From positions 707,502 through 771,501 of the forward strand of contig NZ_LR733293.1 in the NCBI RefSeq assembly GCF_902506095.1: a stretch of DNA of 64,000 nucleotides. Reading direction: 5' to 3'. The DNA is from Arthrobacter sp. 9AX (GTDB taxonomy: Bacteria; Actinomycetota; Actinomycetes; Actinomycetales; Micrococcaceae). The position numbers were made by a program, and so were the translations under genes. The notes under the pieces were generated by a model. It did no database searches and had not been told where the DNA came from. It saw only the letters and a list, made by a program, of their open reading frames with translations. This document shows, one piece after another, positions 17,858 through 27,252 of this stretch (position 1 is the stretch's first letter; each line of letters begins with the position of its first letter).

Positions 17858-20632
17858 ATGGCCGCCGACTACTCAGGAAAGGTGGGGCAGGAGCCCGGCC
17901 GTGAGGGCGGGGACAGTGGCCCTGCCCTGGTGGTCCGCCTGAGCCACCTGGACGGCACCATGCTTCCGCTGGTGGGCGGCAAGGCTGCCAACCTCGGTGA
18001 ACTGATCACCGCAGGGCTGCCGGTACCCGACGGGTTCTGCCTCACCACCGAGGCCTACAAAGAGGCCACCGCCACCCACCAGGGGGGCATACTCCGGCGG
18101 CTCGGCGACCTTCAAAAGGCATTGCAAGGCTCAGCGGACCAGGCCGCGGAACTGGCAGGAGCGGCCGGCGCGGCCCGTGAAGCCATCCGCAGCATGCCGG
18201 TCCCGCCGGGCATCGCCGCCGCCGTGGAACAGGCCTGTTCAGCGCTTGGGCACAACATCCCAGTGGCGGTAAGGTCCTCCGCCACGGCCGAGGACCTTCC
18301 CTTCGCGAGTTTCGCCGGCCAGCAGGACACCTACCTGAACATCATCGGCACGGACGCCGTCGTTGACGCTGTCCGCAGCTGCTGGGCATCCCTGTGGACC
18401 GACCGCGCTGTGGCCTACCGTGCGGCCCTGGGGATCGCGCCGCACGAAGTAGCCCTCGCCGTCGTGATCCAGCGGATGGTGGACGCCGAGGCCGCCGGGG
18501 TGATGTTCACCGCCAACCCGCTGACCGGAAGGCGACGGGAAGTGGTGATCGATGCCGCTGCCGGGCTTGGCGAAGCGGTGGTGTCCGGGGTTGTGAATCC
18601 GGACCACTTCGTGGTGGACACCGCTGCGCGCCGGGTCCTTGAACGGAAACTGGGCGACAAAAGTGTGGCCGTCCGGACCAAGCCCGGCGGCGGAACGGAA
18701 ACCCGCAGCATGGAAGGCGGGGCGGACGCGTCCAGCCTTACGGACGCGCAGGTTCTGGAGCTCGCCGACCTGGGAATGCAGGCCGAGCGGCACTTCGGCG
18801 CGCCGCAGGACACGGAGTGGGCCATCGACGCCGGCGGTGCGCTCTGGCTGACCCAGTCCCGGCCCATCACCACCCTGTACCCGGTACCGGAAAGCCGCTC
18901 CGCCGCCGGCACAGGCACCAGGGTGTACCTGTGCTTCAGCCTGGCGCAGGGCCTTACTCGCCCCCTCACCCCGATGGGGCTGGCCTCGCTGCGGCTCGTC
19001 GCTTCATCGGTGGCCAAGGCCGCAGGGTTCGCCGTAGCGGATGCCCGGCTCGGTCCTTCACCGTATGCCGAAGCGGCGCAGCGCATCTACTTCGACCTCA
19101 CCACGCCGGTCCGGAGCACGGTGGGCCGGCGGATCCTGCCGCGGGTGTTCGACGTGATGGAGGCCCGGTCCGCCACGGTGCTGCGGCAGGTTTTTTCGGA
19201 TCCCCGGTTTTCGGTGACCCGGAAGACCCCGTTTGGACTGCTGCGCCACGTCATGCCCGCTGCGGCGAAGGCCAGGGTCCCGGAAGCACTCATCCGCGGG
19301 TTATTGAGACCCAAGGCGGCGCTCCGGCGTCTTGACCGCTTCACCCGGCAGTTTGCTGACGGCCTGGAGCCGGAGGCAGCAGCGGGGCCGCTGGAGCGTC
19401 TGGACCACGCGGAGCAGCTCCTCGGAACCCGGCTCTTTGCGATTGTTCCGGCCATCCTGCCCCTGCCCGTGCTCGGCTTCGCCATGCTGTGGGTGGCGGG
19501 AAAGCTGCTGGGCGGTCCCGACGGCCGTGACGACCTGCAGAAGGTGCTCCGGGGCCTGCCGCAGAACGTGACCACCGAGATGGACCTTGAGCTCTGGCGC
19601 CTTGCCGCAGCCATGAAGGAGGACCGCGAAGCGCGGCAGGCCCTGGAGGCGCGGGAACCGGCGGAGCTTGCCGCGGATTTCCGCGCCGGGACCCTGCCAC
19701 CGGTGCTGCACACCGGCCTGGCGCGATTCCTGGAACGCTATGGGCACCGGGCCGTGGCGGAAATCGACGTCGGTATGCCGCGATGGTCTGATGACCCCAC
19801 CCATATCCTCGGCGTCCTGGCCAATTACCTCCGCCTGGCAGACGCCGCCACGGCGCCGGACACGCAGTTCAGCCGGGCGGAGGAGGAGGCCGAAGCGGCC
19901 GTGGACCGGCTGGTGGCCGGGGCGCGGCGGCACGGCAGGGTGAGGGCCCTGCTGGTCGGCGCCGCGCTGCGCCGCTCCAGGCTCTTCGCCGGGCTCCGGG
20001 AAATGCCGAAGTACCAGCTGGTCCTTGGCCTGGCCGAAGCGCGGAAGCAACTGGCCCTTGTGGGCGCCGCGCTGGCCGCCGACGGCCGGCTGGAAACCCC
20101 GGACGACGTCTTCTTCCTCGACTTCGAAGAGGTCCGGCAGGCACTGGGGGACCCCAAAACCAACGGGGCCAACCCGCCCCGCAACGTACGCGGACTCGTG
20201 GTGGAGCGGCGCGCCGCCTATGCCGGCGAAGTCGGCAGGCGCCACATTCCCAGGGTCCTGCTTTCCGACGGCACGGAGCCCGAAGTGCTGCACTCCCGCG
20301 GTGCCGGCATGGCGGACGGTGCGCTGGCCGGCAGCCCGGCATCAGCCGGGATGGTCACCGCTCCGGCCCGGGTCATCCTGGACCCCGTCGGGGCCCACCT
20401 TGAACCGGGGGAGATCCTTGTGGCCCCGTCCACCGATCCCGGCTGGACCCCGTTGTTCCTGACTGCCGGCGGCCTGGTGATGGAGATGGGCGGGCCCAAC
20501 TCCCACGGCGCCGTCGTGGCGCGGGAGTATGGAATCCCGGCCGTGGTGGGGGTTCCCGAGGCCACCATCCGGCTCGCCACCGGACAAATAATAACGGTCG
20601 ACGGCGGTGCGGGAACCGTGCTGCCCGGGTAG
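17858..20632 (+). CDS. PEP synthase/rifampin phosphotransferase-like enzyme
   Basis: A 924-aa cytoplasmic protein. Residues about 25-330 are the ATP-grasp PEP/pyruvate-binding domain (VGGKAANLGELITAGLPVP, VRSSATAEDLPFASFAGQQD, TQSRPITTLYP). A long middle part contains FLERYGHRAVAEIDVGMPRW and FAGLREMPKYQLVLGLAEAR, characteristic of Rph and its relatives. The C-terminal swivelling His domain has the phospho-acceptor H883 in GGPNSHGAVVAREYGIPAVVG. This order (ATP domain, substrate domain, His domain) is that of rifampin phosphotransferase, which moves the beta phosphate of ATP to the drug; many homologues act on unknown substrates. At 924 aa it is longer than typical Rph (about 870). Its partner is a USP gene, so a stress role is possible. 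Confidence 0.75.
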   Translation: MAADYSGKVGQEPGREGGDSGPALVVRLSHLDGTMLPLVGGKAANLGELITAGLPVPDGFCLTTEAYKEATATHQGGILRRLGDLQKALQGSADQAAELAGAAGAAREAIRSMPVPPGIAAAVEQACSALGHNIPVAVRSSATAEDLPFASFAGQQDTYLNIIGTDAVVDAVRSCWASLWTDRAVAYRAALGIAPHEVALAVVIQRMVDAEAAGVMFTANPLTGRRREVVIDAAAGLGEAVVSGVVNPDHFVVDTAARRVLERKLGDKSVAVRTKPGGGTETRSMEGGADASSLTDAQVLELADLGMQAERHFGAPQDTEWAIDAGGALWLTQSRPITTLYPVPESRSAAGTGTRVYLCFSLAQGLTRPLTPMGLASLRLVASSVAKAAGFAVADARLGPSPYAEAAQRIYFDLTTPVRSTVGRRILPRVFDVMEARSATVLRQVFSDPRFSVTRKTPFGLLRHVMPAAAKARVPEALIRGLLRPKAALRRLDRFTRQFADGLEPEAAAGPLERLDHAEQLLGTRLFAIVPAILPLPVLGFAMLWVAGKLLGGPDGRDDLQKVLRGLPQNVTTEMDLELWRLAAAMKEDREARQALEAREPAELAADFRAGTLPPVLHTGLARFLERYGHRAVAEIDVGMPRWSDDPTHILGVLANYLRLADAATAPDTQFSRAEEEAEAAVDRLVAGARRHGRVRALLVGAALRRSRLFAGLREMPKYQLVLGLAEARKQLALVGAALAADGRLETPDDVFFLDFEEVRQALGDPKTNGANPPRNVRGLVVERRAAYAGEVGRRHIPRVLLSDGTEPEVLHSRGAGMADGALAGSPASAGMVTAPARVILDPVGAHLEPGEILVAPSTDPGWTPLFLTAGGLVMEMGGPNSHGAVVAREYGIPAVVGVPEATIRLATGQIITVDGGAGTVLPG

Positions 20633-20689
20633 CCCCGGGCAGCGGGTCCGGCAGGTGTCGGGAGGGTCCGCGAGGCGTACGCTTGGACT

Positions 20690-22000
20690 ATGGGCTCCAA
20701 CGACGGAGACAAATCAGCCATGAACCGGAGCAGCAACCACCGGACCAGCCACGGGATCAGGGACCGCGGCGTGAAGCACGTCATCCAGCGCCCCTGGTTG
20801 CGCTGGGTCCCGGCGGTGGCAGTGCCTGCGGTCATCGCCGGCGGAGTGCTGGCGGGAACCCTGCCGGCGCGGGCCGGCGACCCCCTGCCGGAGAAGACCC
20901 CGGCCGAGGTCATCGCCCTTCTCGCCTCGCACAAGACGCACACCTTCTCGGGAACCATCGAGCAGACCTCGGAACTGGGCCTTCCGGAGTTGCCGGCAGC
21001 ACCGCCTACCTCCGGGCCGGCATCAGCGGACGGCGTGGCCTCACTCCTGGAGTTCCTGACGGGCGGGCACACGGCACGGGTGTTCTTCGATGGCCCCGGC
21101 AAGGCGCGTATCCAGGTGGTGGACCGGCTGGCCGAGCGGGACATCATCCGCAACAACAAGGACGTCTGGTTCTACTCGTCCAAGGACAACTCCGCCGCGC
21201 ACCTGACCCTGCCGGACTTTGCACGTGACCTTCCGCTGACGGATCCGGGCCAAACCGTTCCGGGCCAGCCAGATCCGTCCCGGGCCGGCCCGCCCGCGCT
21301 GGGCCCTGGTGGCACGGGAAAGACGCCGGTTCCGCACACACCCGGTGAGCTGGCGGAGAAGTTCCTGGCAATGGCGGACAGCACCACCGCCATCACCGTT
21401 GGCCCCGAGGTTGAAACCGCCGGCCGGCGGGCGTACAACCTGCTGCTGGAACCACGCACTGAGCGCACTCTGATGGGCCAAGTGGCCGTCGCCGTCGATG
21501 CGGAGACCGGTTTGCCGCTCTCCGTGAAGGTGACCGCACGGGGTGCCGCCGGGCCCGCCTTCAGCGCCGGATTCAGCAGCCTTTCACTGGAAACGCCGGA
21601 CGAGGCGCTGTTCGACTTCGCCCCGCCGCCGGGCAGCACGGTGGAGGAGCTGCAGTCCAGCCACCCGGCCACCAAGCCGCCGGTGTCAGGATTGCCCGGG
21701 TCTCCGGGCACGTACATCACTCCTGACCGGCTGGCAAAGGACGTCCGGGGCAGCGCCCGGCAGTACCTGTCGGGCTCGGGCTGGGAAACGGTGTTGGAAG
21801 TCCCCGCCCAAAGCGGCGCCGGCTCAAGCCTGGACACCCTGCTGACCCGCAGTCCGCTGCTGGCCCAGGCCGCCGTCGTGGTTCCTGGTGGCCGCCTGAT
21901 CTCCACGTCGCTGCTCAACGTCCTGCTCACCGACGACGGCCGGATCTTCGCGGGCATGGTCCCGCCGGAGAGGCTGCAAGCCGCTTCGACGGCTCCGTGA
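20690..22000 (+). CDS. Secreted LolA-like lipid/lipoprotein-binding protein
   Basis: A 436-aa protein (or 426 aa from ATG 20720; neither start has a strong ribosome site). A hydrophobic segment (WVPAVAVPAVIAGGVLAGTL) followed by LPARA gives a signal peptide. The mature part, KTPAEVIALLASHKTHTFSGTIEQTSE ... DVWFYSSKDNSAAHL ... RTLMGQVAVAVDAETGLPLSVKV, follows the LolA/LppX-like half-barrel pattern of periplasmic and outer-envelope carriers. Proline-rich linker in the middle. Its stop overlaps the ABC ATPase start (GTGA), so it works with that exporter, perhaps as a carrier or sensor of the transported molecule. Confidence 0.65.
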   Translation: MGSNDGDKSAMNRSSNHRTSHGIRDRGVKHVIQRPWLRWVPAVAVPAVIAGGVLAGTLPARAGDPLPEKTPAEVIALLASHKTHTFSGTIEQTSELGLPELPAAPPTSGPASADGVASLLEFLTGGHTARVFFDGPGKARIQVVDRLAERDIIRNNKDVWFYSSKDNSAAHLTLPDFARDLPLTDPGQTVPGQPDPSRAGPPALGPGGTGKTPVPHTPGELAEKFLAMADSTTAITVGPEVETAGRRAYNLLLEPRTERTLMGQVAVAVDAETGLPLSVKVTARGAAGPAFSAGFSSLSLETPDEALFDFAPPPGSTVEELQSSHPATKPPVSGLPGSPGTYITPDRLAKDVRGSARQYLSGSGWETVLEVPAQSGAGSSLDTLLTRSPLLAQAAVVVPGGRLISTSLLNVLLTDDGRIFAGMVPPERLQAASTAP

Positions 22001-23001
22001 CGGCGGCCGCGCGGGGCCCCGGATCCTGGACGTACGGCCTGACCATCGAGACGCAGGGACTGACCAAGCGGTTCGGGCAGCAGCTGGCCGTGGACGGCCT
22101 GGACCTTGCCGTGCCGCAGGGGTCCGTGTTTGGTTTCCTGGGCCCCAACGGCTCCGGCAAAACCACCACCATCCGCATGTTGTTGGGCCTCGCCGCGGCC
22201 TCGGCGGGAAGCGTCAGGCTGCTCGGGCTGGACATGCCGGGCCGGTTCCAGGACGTTCTACCACAGGTGGGGGCGCTGGTGGAGGGCCCGGCCTTCTACC
22301 CGTTCCTCTCCGGAACCGCAAACCTCCACCGCCTCGACGCCGCTGCCCGGCATGCAGATCCTGCTACCCGGAAAGCGCGGGTCAGCCAGGCGCTGGACCG
22401 GGTGGGTCTCAGCCATGCCGCGGGCAAGCGGGTCCACGCCTATTCGCTGGGCATGAAGCAGCGGCTGGGCATCGCCAATGCCCTGCTCTCGCCCCGGGAA
22501 CTGCTGGTCCTCGACGAGCCCACCAACGGGCTGGACCCGCAGGGCACCCGGGAGGTGCGGAACCTGGTCAGGTCCCTCGCGGCCGACGGAACCACCGTTT
22601 TTGTCTCCAGCCACCTGCTGGCCGAAGTTGAACAGATCTGCACGCATGCCGCGGTGATGAGCGCCGGCCGGCTGGTGGCCCAGGGCCCGCTGCCGGAACT
22701 GCGCCGATCCGGCATTGCCCGGATCCGCCTGGTGACGCCCGACGCCGCACCTGCGATGTCAGTCCTCGCCGGCCTCGGGCTGGTGCCGGACGCGGCACCG
22801 CCGCAGCCGGACGGCGAGGTGGTGACGGCGGTGCTGGAGCCGGCGCCTGGAGACGCCGCCCCTGGAAATGCCGCGCCCGAGGACATCGTGGCCCGGCTGG
22901 TGGAGGGCGGCGTGCGGGTACGGGGCTTCGGGGTGGAGCGGGAAAGCCTGGAGGACAGGTTTGTCGCCTTGACGGGGGAGGGGTTCGACGTTGCCCAGTA
23001 G
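21997..23001 (+). CDS. ABC transporter ATP-binding protein
   Basis: A 334-aa ATPase of the ABC-2 exporter type. Walker A GPNGSGKTT, signature YSLGMKQRLGIANAL (a degenerate LSGGQ, usual in this class), Walker B LLVLDEPTNGLD and the switch His in VSSHLLAE are all present. A C-terminal extension of about 100 residues includes an Ala/Pro-rich linker. GTG start overlaps the preceding stop. It powers the permease encoded next. Confidence 0.93.
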   Translation: MTAAARGPGSWTYGLTIETQGLTKRFGQQLAVDGLDLAVPQGSVFGFLGPNGSGKTTTIRMLLGLAAASAGSVRLLGLDMPGRFQDVLPQVGALVEGPAFYPFLSGTANLHRLDAAARHADPATRKARVSQALDRVGLSHAAGKRVHAYSLGMKQRLGIANALLSPRELLVLDEPTNGLDPQGTREVRNLVRSLAADGTTVFVSSHLLAEVEQICTHAAVMSAGRLVAQGPLPELRRSGIARIRLVTPDAAPAMSVLAGLGLVPDAAPPQPDGEVVTAVLEPAPGDAAPGNAAPEDIVARLVEGGVRVRGFGVERESLEDRFVALTGEGFDVAQ

Positions 23002-23875
23002 CGCATCTTCGGAGAGTGCCGGATTCACCCGCACAACCGCGGCCGCGGCCACCCGGCGCGGGCCTGGACTTTCGCTCCTGGCATCTGAACTCCGGGTGCT
23101 GTTCGGGCGCCGGCGCACCTGGGCGCTGCTGCTGGCCCTCGCCGCGATCCCCGTGCTGATTGCGGTGGCTGTGCGAATCTCGTCCGCGGTTCCTGCCGGG
23201 CGGGGTCCGGCATTCCTGGACCGCATCACGCAGAACGGCCTGTTCGTCGCCTTCACCGCCATGCTGGTGTCCGTTCCCTTGTTCCTGCCGCTCACGGTGG
23301 GAGTGGTGGCGGGGGACACCATCGCCGGCGAAGCGAACCTGGGGACGCTGCGGTACCTGCTGGTTGCCCCCACCGGCAGGGTGCGGCTGCTCCTGGTGAA
23401 GTACGCGGCAGCGCTGGCGTTCTGCCTGGCAGCCCCGCTCACCGTTGGCCTGGCCGGCGCCGCGATCGGGGCGGCTCTTTTCCCTGTCGGCCCGGTGACG
23501 CTGCTGTCCGGGGACGTGATCGAGCCACCGCAGGCCTTTCTGCGCATCCTCCTGATCGCTGCGTACCTTGCCATCTCCCTGGCCGGGCTCTCAGCGGTGG
23601 GGCTGTTCCTGTCCACGCTCACTGTGGTCCCCGTCGGGGCCATGGCCGCCACGGTGGTGGTGTCGGTGGTGTCCCAGGTCCTTGACCAGTTGCCGCAGTT
23701 GGAGTGGCTGCACCCGTGGCTTTTCAGCCATTACTGGCTCGGTTTTGGGGACCTCCTCCGCCAGCCCGTGCTGTGGGATTCGTTGGTGCACAACGCCTGG
23801 CTCCAGGCTGGCTACGTGGCGGTGTTCGGTGCGCTCGCCTATGGCAGGTTCGTCACCAAGGACGTCCTGAGCTGA
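22991..23875 (+). CDS. ABC-2 type transporter permease
   Basis: A 294-aa protein with six hydrophobic segments, starting at TTG 22991 behind GGGGAGG and overlapping the ATPase gene by 11 bases. The block GVVAGDTIAGEANLGTLRYLL matches the cytoplasmic coupling region of ABC-2 permeases (exxGTlr). It forms the membrane channel of the exporter with the LolA-like protein and ATPase. The exported substrate is unknown. Confidence 0.88.
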   Translation: MPSSASSESAGFTRTTAAAATRRGPGLSLLASELRVLFGRRRTWALLLALAAIPVLIAVAVRISSAVPAGRGPAFLDRITQNGLFVAFTAMLVSVPLFLPLTVGVVAGDTIAGEANLGTLRYLLVAPTGRVRLLLVKYAAALAFCLAAPLTVGLAGAAIGAALFPVGPVTLLSGDVIEPPQAFLRILLIAAYLAISLAGLSAVGLFLSTLTVVPVGAMAATVVVSVVSQVLDQLPQLEWLHPWLFSHYWLGFGDLLRQPVLWDSLVHNAWLQAGYVAVFGALAYGRFVTKDVLS

Positions 23876-23939
23876 CCTTCAGCGTCTGGCCGGCAGCGCC
23901 CTGGTACAGGTGCAGCAGTCCGTGCAGGCACAGCTCCGC

Positions 23940-24860
23940 TCAGGCGTGCTGGTGTGCTTCGTGCTCGGAGTGTGTTGCCGGTTCCAGCTGGAACGTGCAG
24001 TGGTCGGTATCGAAGTGCGAGCCCAGGCAGCTGACCAGCTTGTCCAGCAACTGGTCGGCGCCGCGGGCTGTGAGGACGCCGTCCTCCACCACCACGTGCG
24101 CCGAAAAAACGGGCACCCCGGACGTGATGGTCCAGATGTGGATGTCGTGCACATCCGAGACGCCCTCCACGGACAGGATGTGTTCGCGGATCATCTGCAC
24201 TTCCACCCCCTTCGGGCTGGCTTCCAGCAGCACATCCACAACATCGCGCAGCAGGCTCCACGCACGGGGCAAAATCAGCAGGGCGATCAGCACGGAGGCG
24301 ATGGTATCCGCGGCCTGGAACCCGGTCAGCATAATCACCACGGCGGCGGCGATGACGGCGAAGGAACCCATCAGGTCGCCCAGGACTTCGAGGTAGGCGC
24401 CCCGGACGTTGAGGCTCTCCTTGTGGCCGCCGCGCAGGATCAGGAGTGACAACAGGTTCGCTGCGGCGCCCAGGATGGCGGCGAACAGCATGATGTCCGT
24501 TTGCACCTCGGGTGCAGACCCGATCCGCCGGATGGCCTCACTGAAGATGACCACCGAGATCACAATCAGGATCAGGGCGTTGGCCAGTGCGGCGAGGACT
24601 TCCGCCCGCTGGTAACCGTAGGTCCGCTGGTCGCTGGCAGGTTGGCCGGCAATCCAGGCTGCCAACAGCGCAATGGTCACCCCGGCGGCGTCCGAGAGCA
24701 TATGACCGGCATCAGCCAGCAGGGACAGCGACCCGGAGAGGGCGGCACCGGCCACCTGGACCAGTACCACAGCCAGGGTGATGGCAAGGACGGACACCAG
24801 CCGCTTGCGGTGCCGGCCCGTTGCAGTAACGCCGTGGGTGTGGCTGTGGTTTTGTCCCAT
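23940..24860 (-). CDS. Cation diffusion facilitator, CzcD/ZitB-like zinc exporter
   Basis: I start at ATG 24860 (306 aa, MGQNHSHTHG...); longer starts would overlap the upstream gene by 61 bases. Six membrane helices, the metal residues in LLADAGHMLSDAAG (HxxxD of helix 2) and EVLGDLMGSFAV (helix 5), His-rich ends (NHSHTH and HSEHEAHQHA) and the VHDIHIWTITSG C-terminal domain are all typical of zinc/cobalt/cadmium exporters. It lowers cytoplasmic Zn2+ by proton exchange. Unlike the other CDF gene in this window (9382-10392), its metal site is canonical. Confidence 0.93.
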   Translation of the reverse strand: MGQNHSHTHGVTATGRHRKRLVSVLAITLAVVLVQVAGAALSGSLSLLADAGHMLSDAAGVTIALLAAWIAGQPASDQRTYGYQRAEVLAALANALILIVISVVIFSEAIRRIGSAPEVQTDIMLFAAILGAAANLLSLLILRGGHKESLNVRGAYLEVLGDLMGSFAVIAAAVVIMLTGFQAADTIASVLIALLILPRAWSLLRDVVDVLLEASPKGVEVQMIREHILSVEGVSDVHDIHIWTITSGVPVFSAHVVVEDGVLTARGADQLLDKLVSCLGSHFDTDHCTFQLEPATHSEHEAHQHA

Positions 24861-24870
24861 GCCTACAAGG

Positions 24871-25335
24871 CTAGCCCCAGCCGAGCTCGTGCAGCCGCTC
24901 ATCATCGATGCCGAAGTGGTGGGCAATCTCATGGACCACCGTGACCGCCACTTCGTGGATCACGTCCTCGCGCGAGTCGCAGATTTCAAGAATGGGTTCG
25001 CGGAAAATCGTGATGCGGTCCGGCAGCGAACCGGCGTCCCACCACGAGTCGCGTTCGGTCAGCGGCACGCCCTCGTAGAGTCCCAGCAGGACCGTGTCCG
25101 GGTCTTCCCCGGGCCGGGGCACATAGTCGTCGTCGATGAACACCGCCACGTTGTCCATGGCTTGGGCAAGCTTGTCCGGGATGCTCTCCAGGGCGTCCTG
25201 GACGGCGGCCTCGAACTCGTCGGCGGACATGATGAACGGCTGGGCCGGGAATCGGTGGGCAGGCCCGGTGGCATGCAGGGGCTCGCTGGGGCCTTCGGGA
25301 AGGATGGGCAGTCCCGGCGGCAGGCTGGCTGGCAT
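24871..25335 (-). CDS. Zincin-like metallopeptidase family protein
   Basis: A small protein of 154 aa from the first ATG; the conserved part begins at MSADEFEAAVQDALESIPDKL about residue 36, so the real start may be internal. HEIAHHFGIDDERLHELG gives the HExxH zinc ligands and a third Glu/His region of the minigluzincin-like family common in actinobacteria. The function and substrate are unknown. It sits ten bases upstream of the zinc exporter start and nine bases after the EamA gene, so the three are probably cotranscribed. Confidence 0.82.
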   Translation of the reverse strand: MPASLPPGLPILPEGPSEPLHATGPAHRFPAQPFIMSADEFEAAVQDALESIPDKLAQAMDNVAVFIDDDYVPRPGEDPDTVLLGLYEGVPLTERDSWWDAGSLPDRITIFREPILEICDSREDVIHEVAVTVVHEIAHHFGIDDERLHELGWG

Positions 25336-25344
25336 ACTCCCACT

Positions 25345-26379
25345 TTAAGCTGAAGCGCTCCGCTTGGCGGCCGGTTCTGCGGTGGGAGCCAATTCCGCGG
25401 CGGGTCCTGGAACCTGTTCCGCGGCTTTCGGCTTGCGGCCGGGCCGTGTCCGGCGCCGGGTAAGTCCCACGCCCACCAGGCAGACCAGGCCGCCCGCCAT
25501 GCCCAACGCGGTGGGGATCTCGCCCAGCACGAGCCAGGAGATCAGTATGGTGGTGCCGGGCACCAGGTAGGTGGTGGCGGCGAGTTTGCCGGCTTCGATC
25601 AGTGAGAGTGCGTAGGCCCAGGTGGTGAAGGCAATCGCCGTCGGGAAGACTCCGAGGTAGGCAAGTCCCAGGGTCGCCTCCGGAGGCGCGGCCTGCACTT
25701 CGGCAACCAGCTGGCCTGTAAAAGGCAGGCAGCACAGGGCGCCCACCAGGATCCCGAACCACGTGGCCTGTGCCGCGGGAAACTTCCGCAGGACGGGCTT
25801 CTGGACGATGACGCTGACTGCGGCGAGCACGGCGGCGAGGAGGCAGAGCAGCACACCGGCAACATCCGCCGTCGCGCTTTCCCCGGAGCGGGACGGCTGG
25901 CCGGAACCCACGGCGATCAGCGCCACCCCGGCGAAGGCAACCAGGCTCCCGATGATGAGCCAGCGCGGGAAGCCCTCCTTGAGGAAGATTCCGGCCATTA
26001 TGGCCACGAGGATGGGGTTCACGTTGATGAGCAGGGCGCTGGTGCCCGCGTCCAGCACGTGCTCCGCCGCGTTCAGCGCCACGTTGTAGCCGCAGAACCA
26101 CATGGCGCCGTAGGCGAGGATGGGCCACCACTCGCGGCCCCGGGGAAGGAGGCGGCTCTTGAGCAGCTGCGGCAGGACCAGCAGGGACAGCACGACGGCG
26201 GCGATCGCCAGCCTGCCCAGCGTCAGGGAGCCGGGGGAGAAGTGTGGGCCGATGGCCCGGATCCCCACAAAGGCTGACGCCCAGAGCACTACCGTCGTGA
26301 CCATGGCCGCCACACCTAGGGCCTTAGTCCGGGAGGAAGGGGGTGGGGGAGCGCTGGAACTGACGGGGGTTGATGCCAT
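25345..26379 (-). CDS. EamA/DMT family transporter
   Basis: A 344-aa protein with ten hydrophobic helices in two EamA repeats (WASAFVGIRAIGPHFSPGSLTLGR near the start of repeat 1; AIAFTTWAYALSLIEAGKLAATTYLVP in repeat 2) and a low-complexity Pro/Ala/Lys-rich C-terminal tail. ATG 26379 (MASTPVSSS) is chosen because upstream residues look non-coding. Family members export or import amino acids, nucleosides or other metabolites; the substrate is not predictable. Confidence 0.88.
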   Translation of the reverse strand: MASTPVSSSAPPPPSSRTKALGVAAMVTTVVLWASAFVGIRAIGPHFSPGSLTLGRLAIAAVVLSLLVLPQLLKSRLLPRGREWWPILAYGAMWFCGYNVALNAAEHVLDAGTSALLINVNPILVAIMAGIFLKEGFPRWLIIGSLVAFAGVALIAVGSGQPSRSGESATADVAGVLLCLLAAVLAAVSVIVQKPVLRKFPAAQATWFGILVGALCCLPFTGQLVAEVQAAPPEATLGLAYLGVFPTAIAFTTWAYALSLIEAGKLAATTYLVPGTTILISWLVLGEIPTALGMAGGLVCLVGVGLTRRRTRPGRKPKAAEQVPGPAAELAPTAEPAAKRSASA

Positions 26380-26496
26380 GCTGCCAATGTAGCCGGGGAA
26401 CGGGACCCCAGGCTGGCGGAAATCGGCCATGTCTAGCCAAGTTCCTGCCAAAGATTCCCCAAAGCTCCACCAGAGGAGATCCTGCTGCCGGTTAGG

Positions 26497-27186
26497 ATGC
26501 GGTTTATGGTCTCAAACCTTGCTCCCCGTGATATGGCAGGCCCGGTCCGGAAAGTGATCTGGATCGTCCTTGCAGCCGTGGTGGTGGCCGGCGTGGCCTG
26601 GTACACCGTGCTGACCCTCGGGAAACCCCAGCAATCAGCGCCTCCTGCCCCGGGCGCTGAACAGCTGGTCCGTGCAGAGAGCCACCGCCTGACCAGCCCT
26701 GCCGTGGAGAAGGCGCAGCTGGTGGAATTCCTGGACTTCGAATGCCCGTCCTGCGGCTCCATTTACCCGGTGGTGGAGGAATTCCAGGCCGAGTTCGGAG
26801 ACCGGATCACGTTCGTCCACCGGCATTTCCCGTTGTCTGCCCACCCGAACTCCGGCCAGGCCGCCTTGGCTGCCGAGGCCGCGTCCCAGCAGGGCAAGTA
26901 CCAGCAAATGGCCAACAGACTGTTCGAGACGCAGTCGCAGTGGGCCGGGAACCAACAGTCCCAGGCGCCGCTGTTCCGCAGCTATGCCGAGGAACTGGGG
27001 CTGGACCTGGCCCGGTTCGACGCCGCCGTAGCGGATCCCGCAACGGAGGAGCGGATCCTGGCGGACATCGAAGACGGCAAGGCCCTGGGCGTGAAGGGAA
27101 CGCCCACGTTCTTCCTGGACGGGGAGAAGCTCACCCTCACCACTAAGGCCGACTTCCGGCAGAAACTCGCGGACGCGGCCAAATAA
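26497..27186 (+). CDS. DsbA-family membrane-anchored thiol oxidoreductase
   Basis: A 229-aa protein with an N-terminal signal anchor (VIWIVLAAVVVAGVAWYTVL) and a thioredoxin-like DsbA domain. The active site is C83-P-S-C86, and the cis-Pro loop is VKGTPTFFLDGE. It introduces or isomerises disulfides outside the membrane. ATG 26497 and ATG 26506 (MVSNLAPRD) are both possible starts. The neighbours suggest no specific partner. Confidence 0.9.
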   Translation: MRFMVSNLAPRDMAGPVRKVIWIVLAAVVVAGVAWYTVLTLGKPQQSAPPAPGAEQLVRAESHRLTSPAVEKAQLVEFLDFECPSCGSIYPVVEEFQAEFGDRITFVHRHFPLSAHPNSGQAALAAEAASQQGKYQQMANRLFETQSQWAGNQQSQAPLFRSYAEELGLDLARFDAAVADPATEERILADIEDGKALGVKGTPTFFLDGEKLTLTTKADFRQKLADAAK

Positions 27187-27252
27187 GCGGCGTACGCGGC
27201 CCGCGGATCTGGCTGCGACGGTATGCCGCACGGCTGGACAGCCGCGGCGCCC

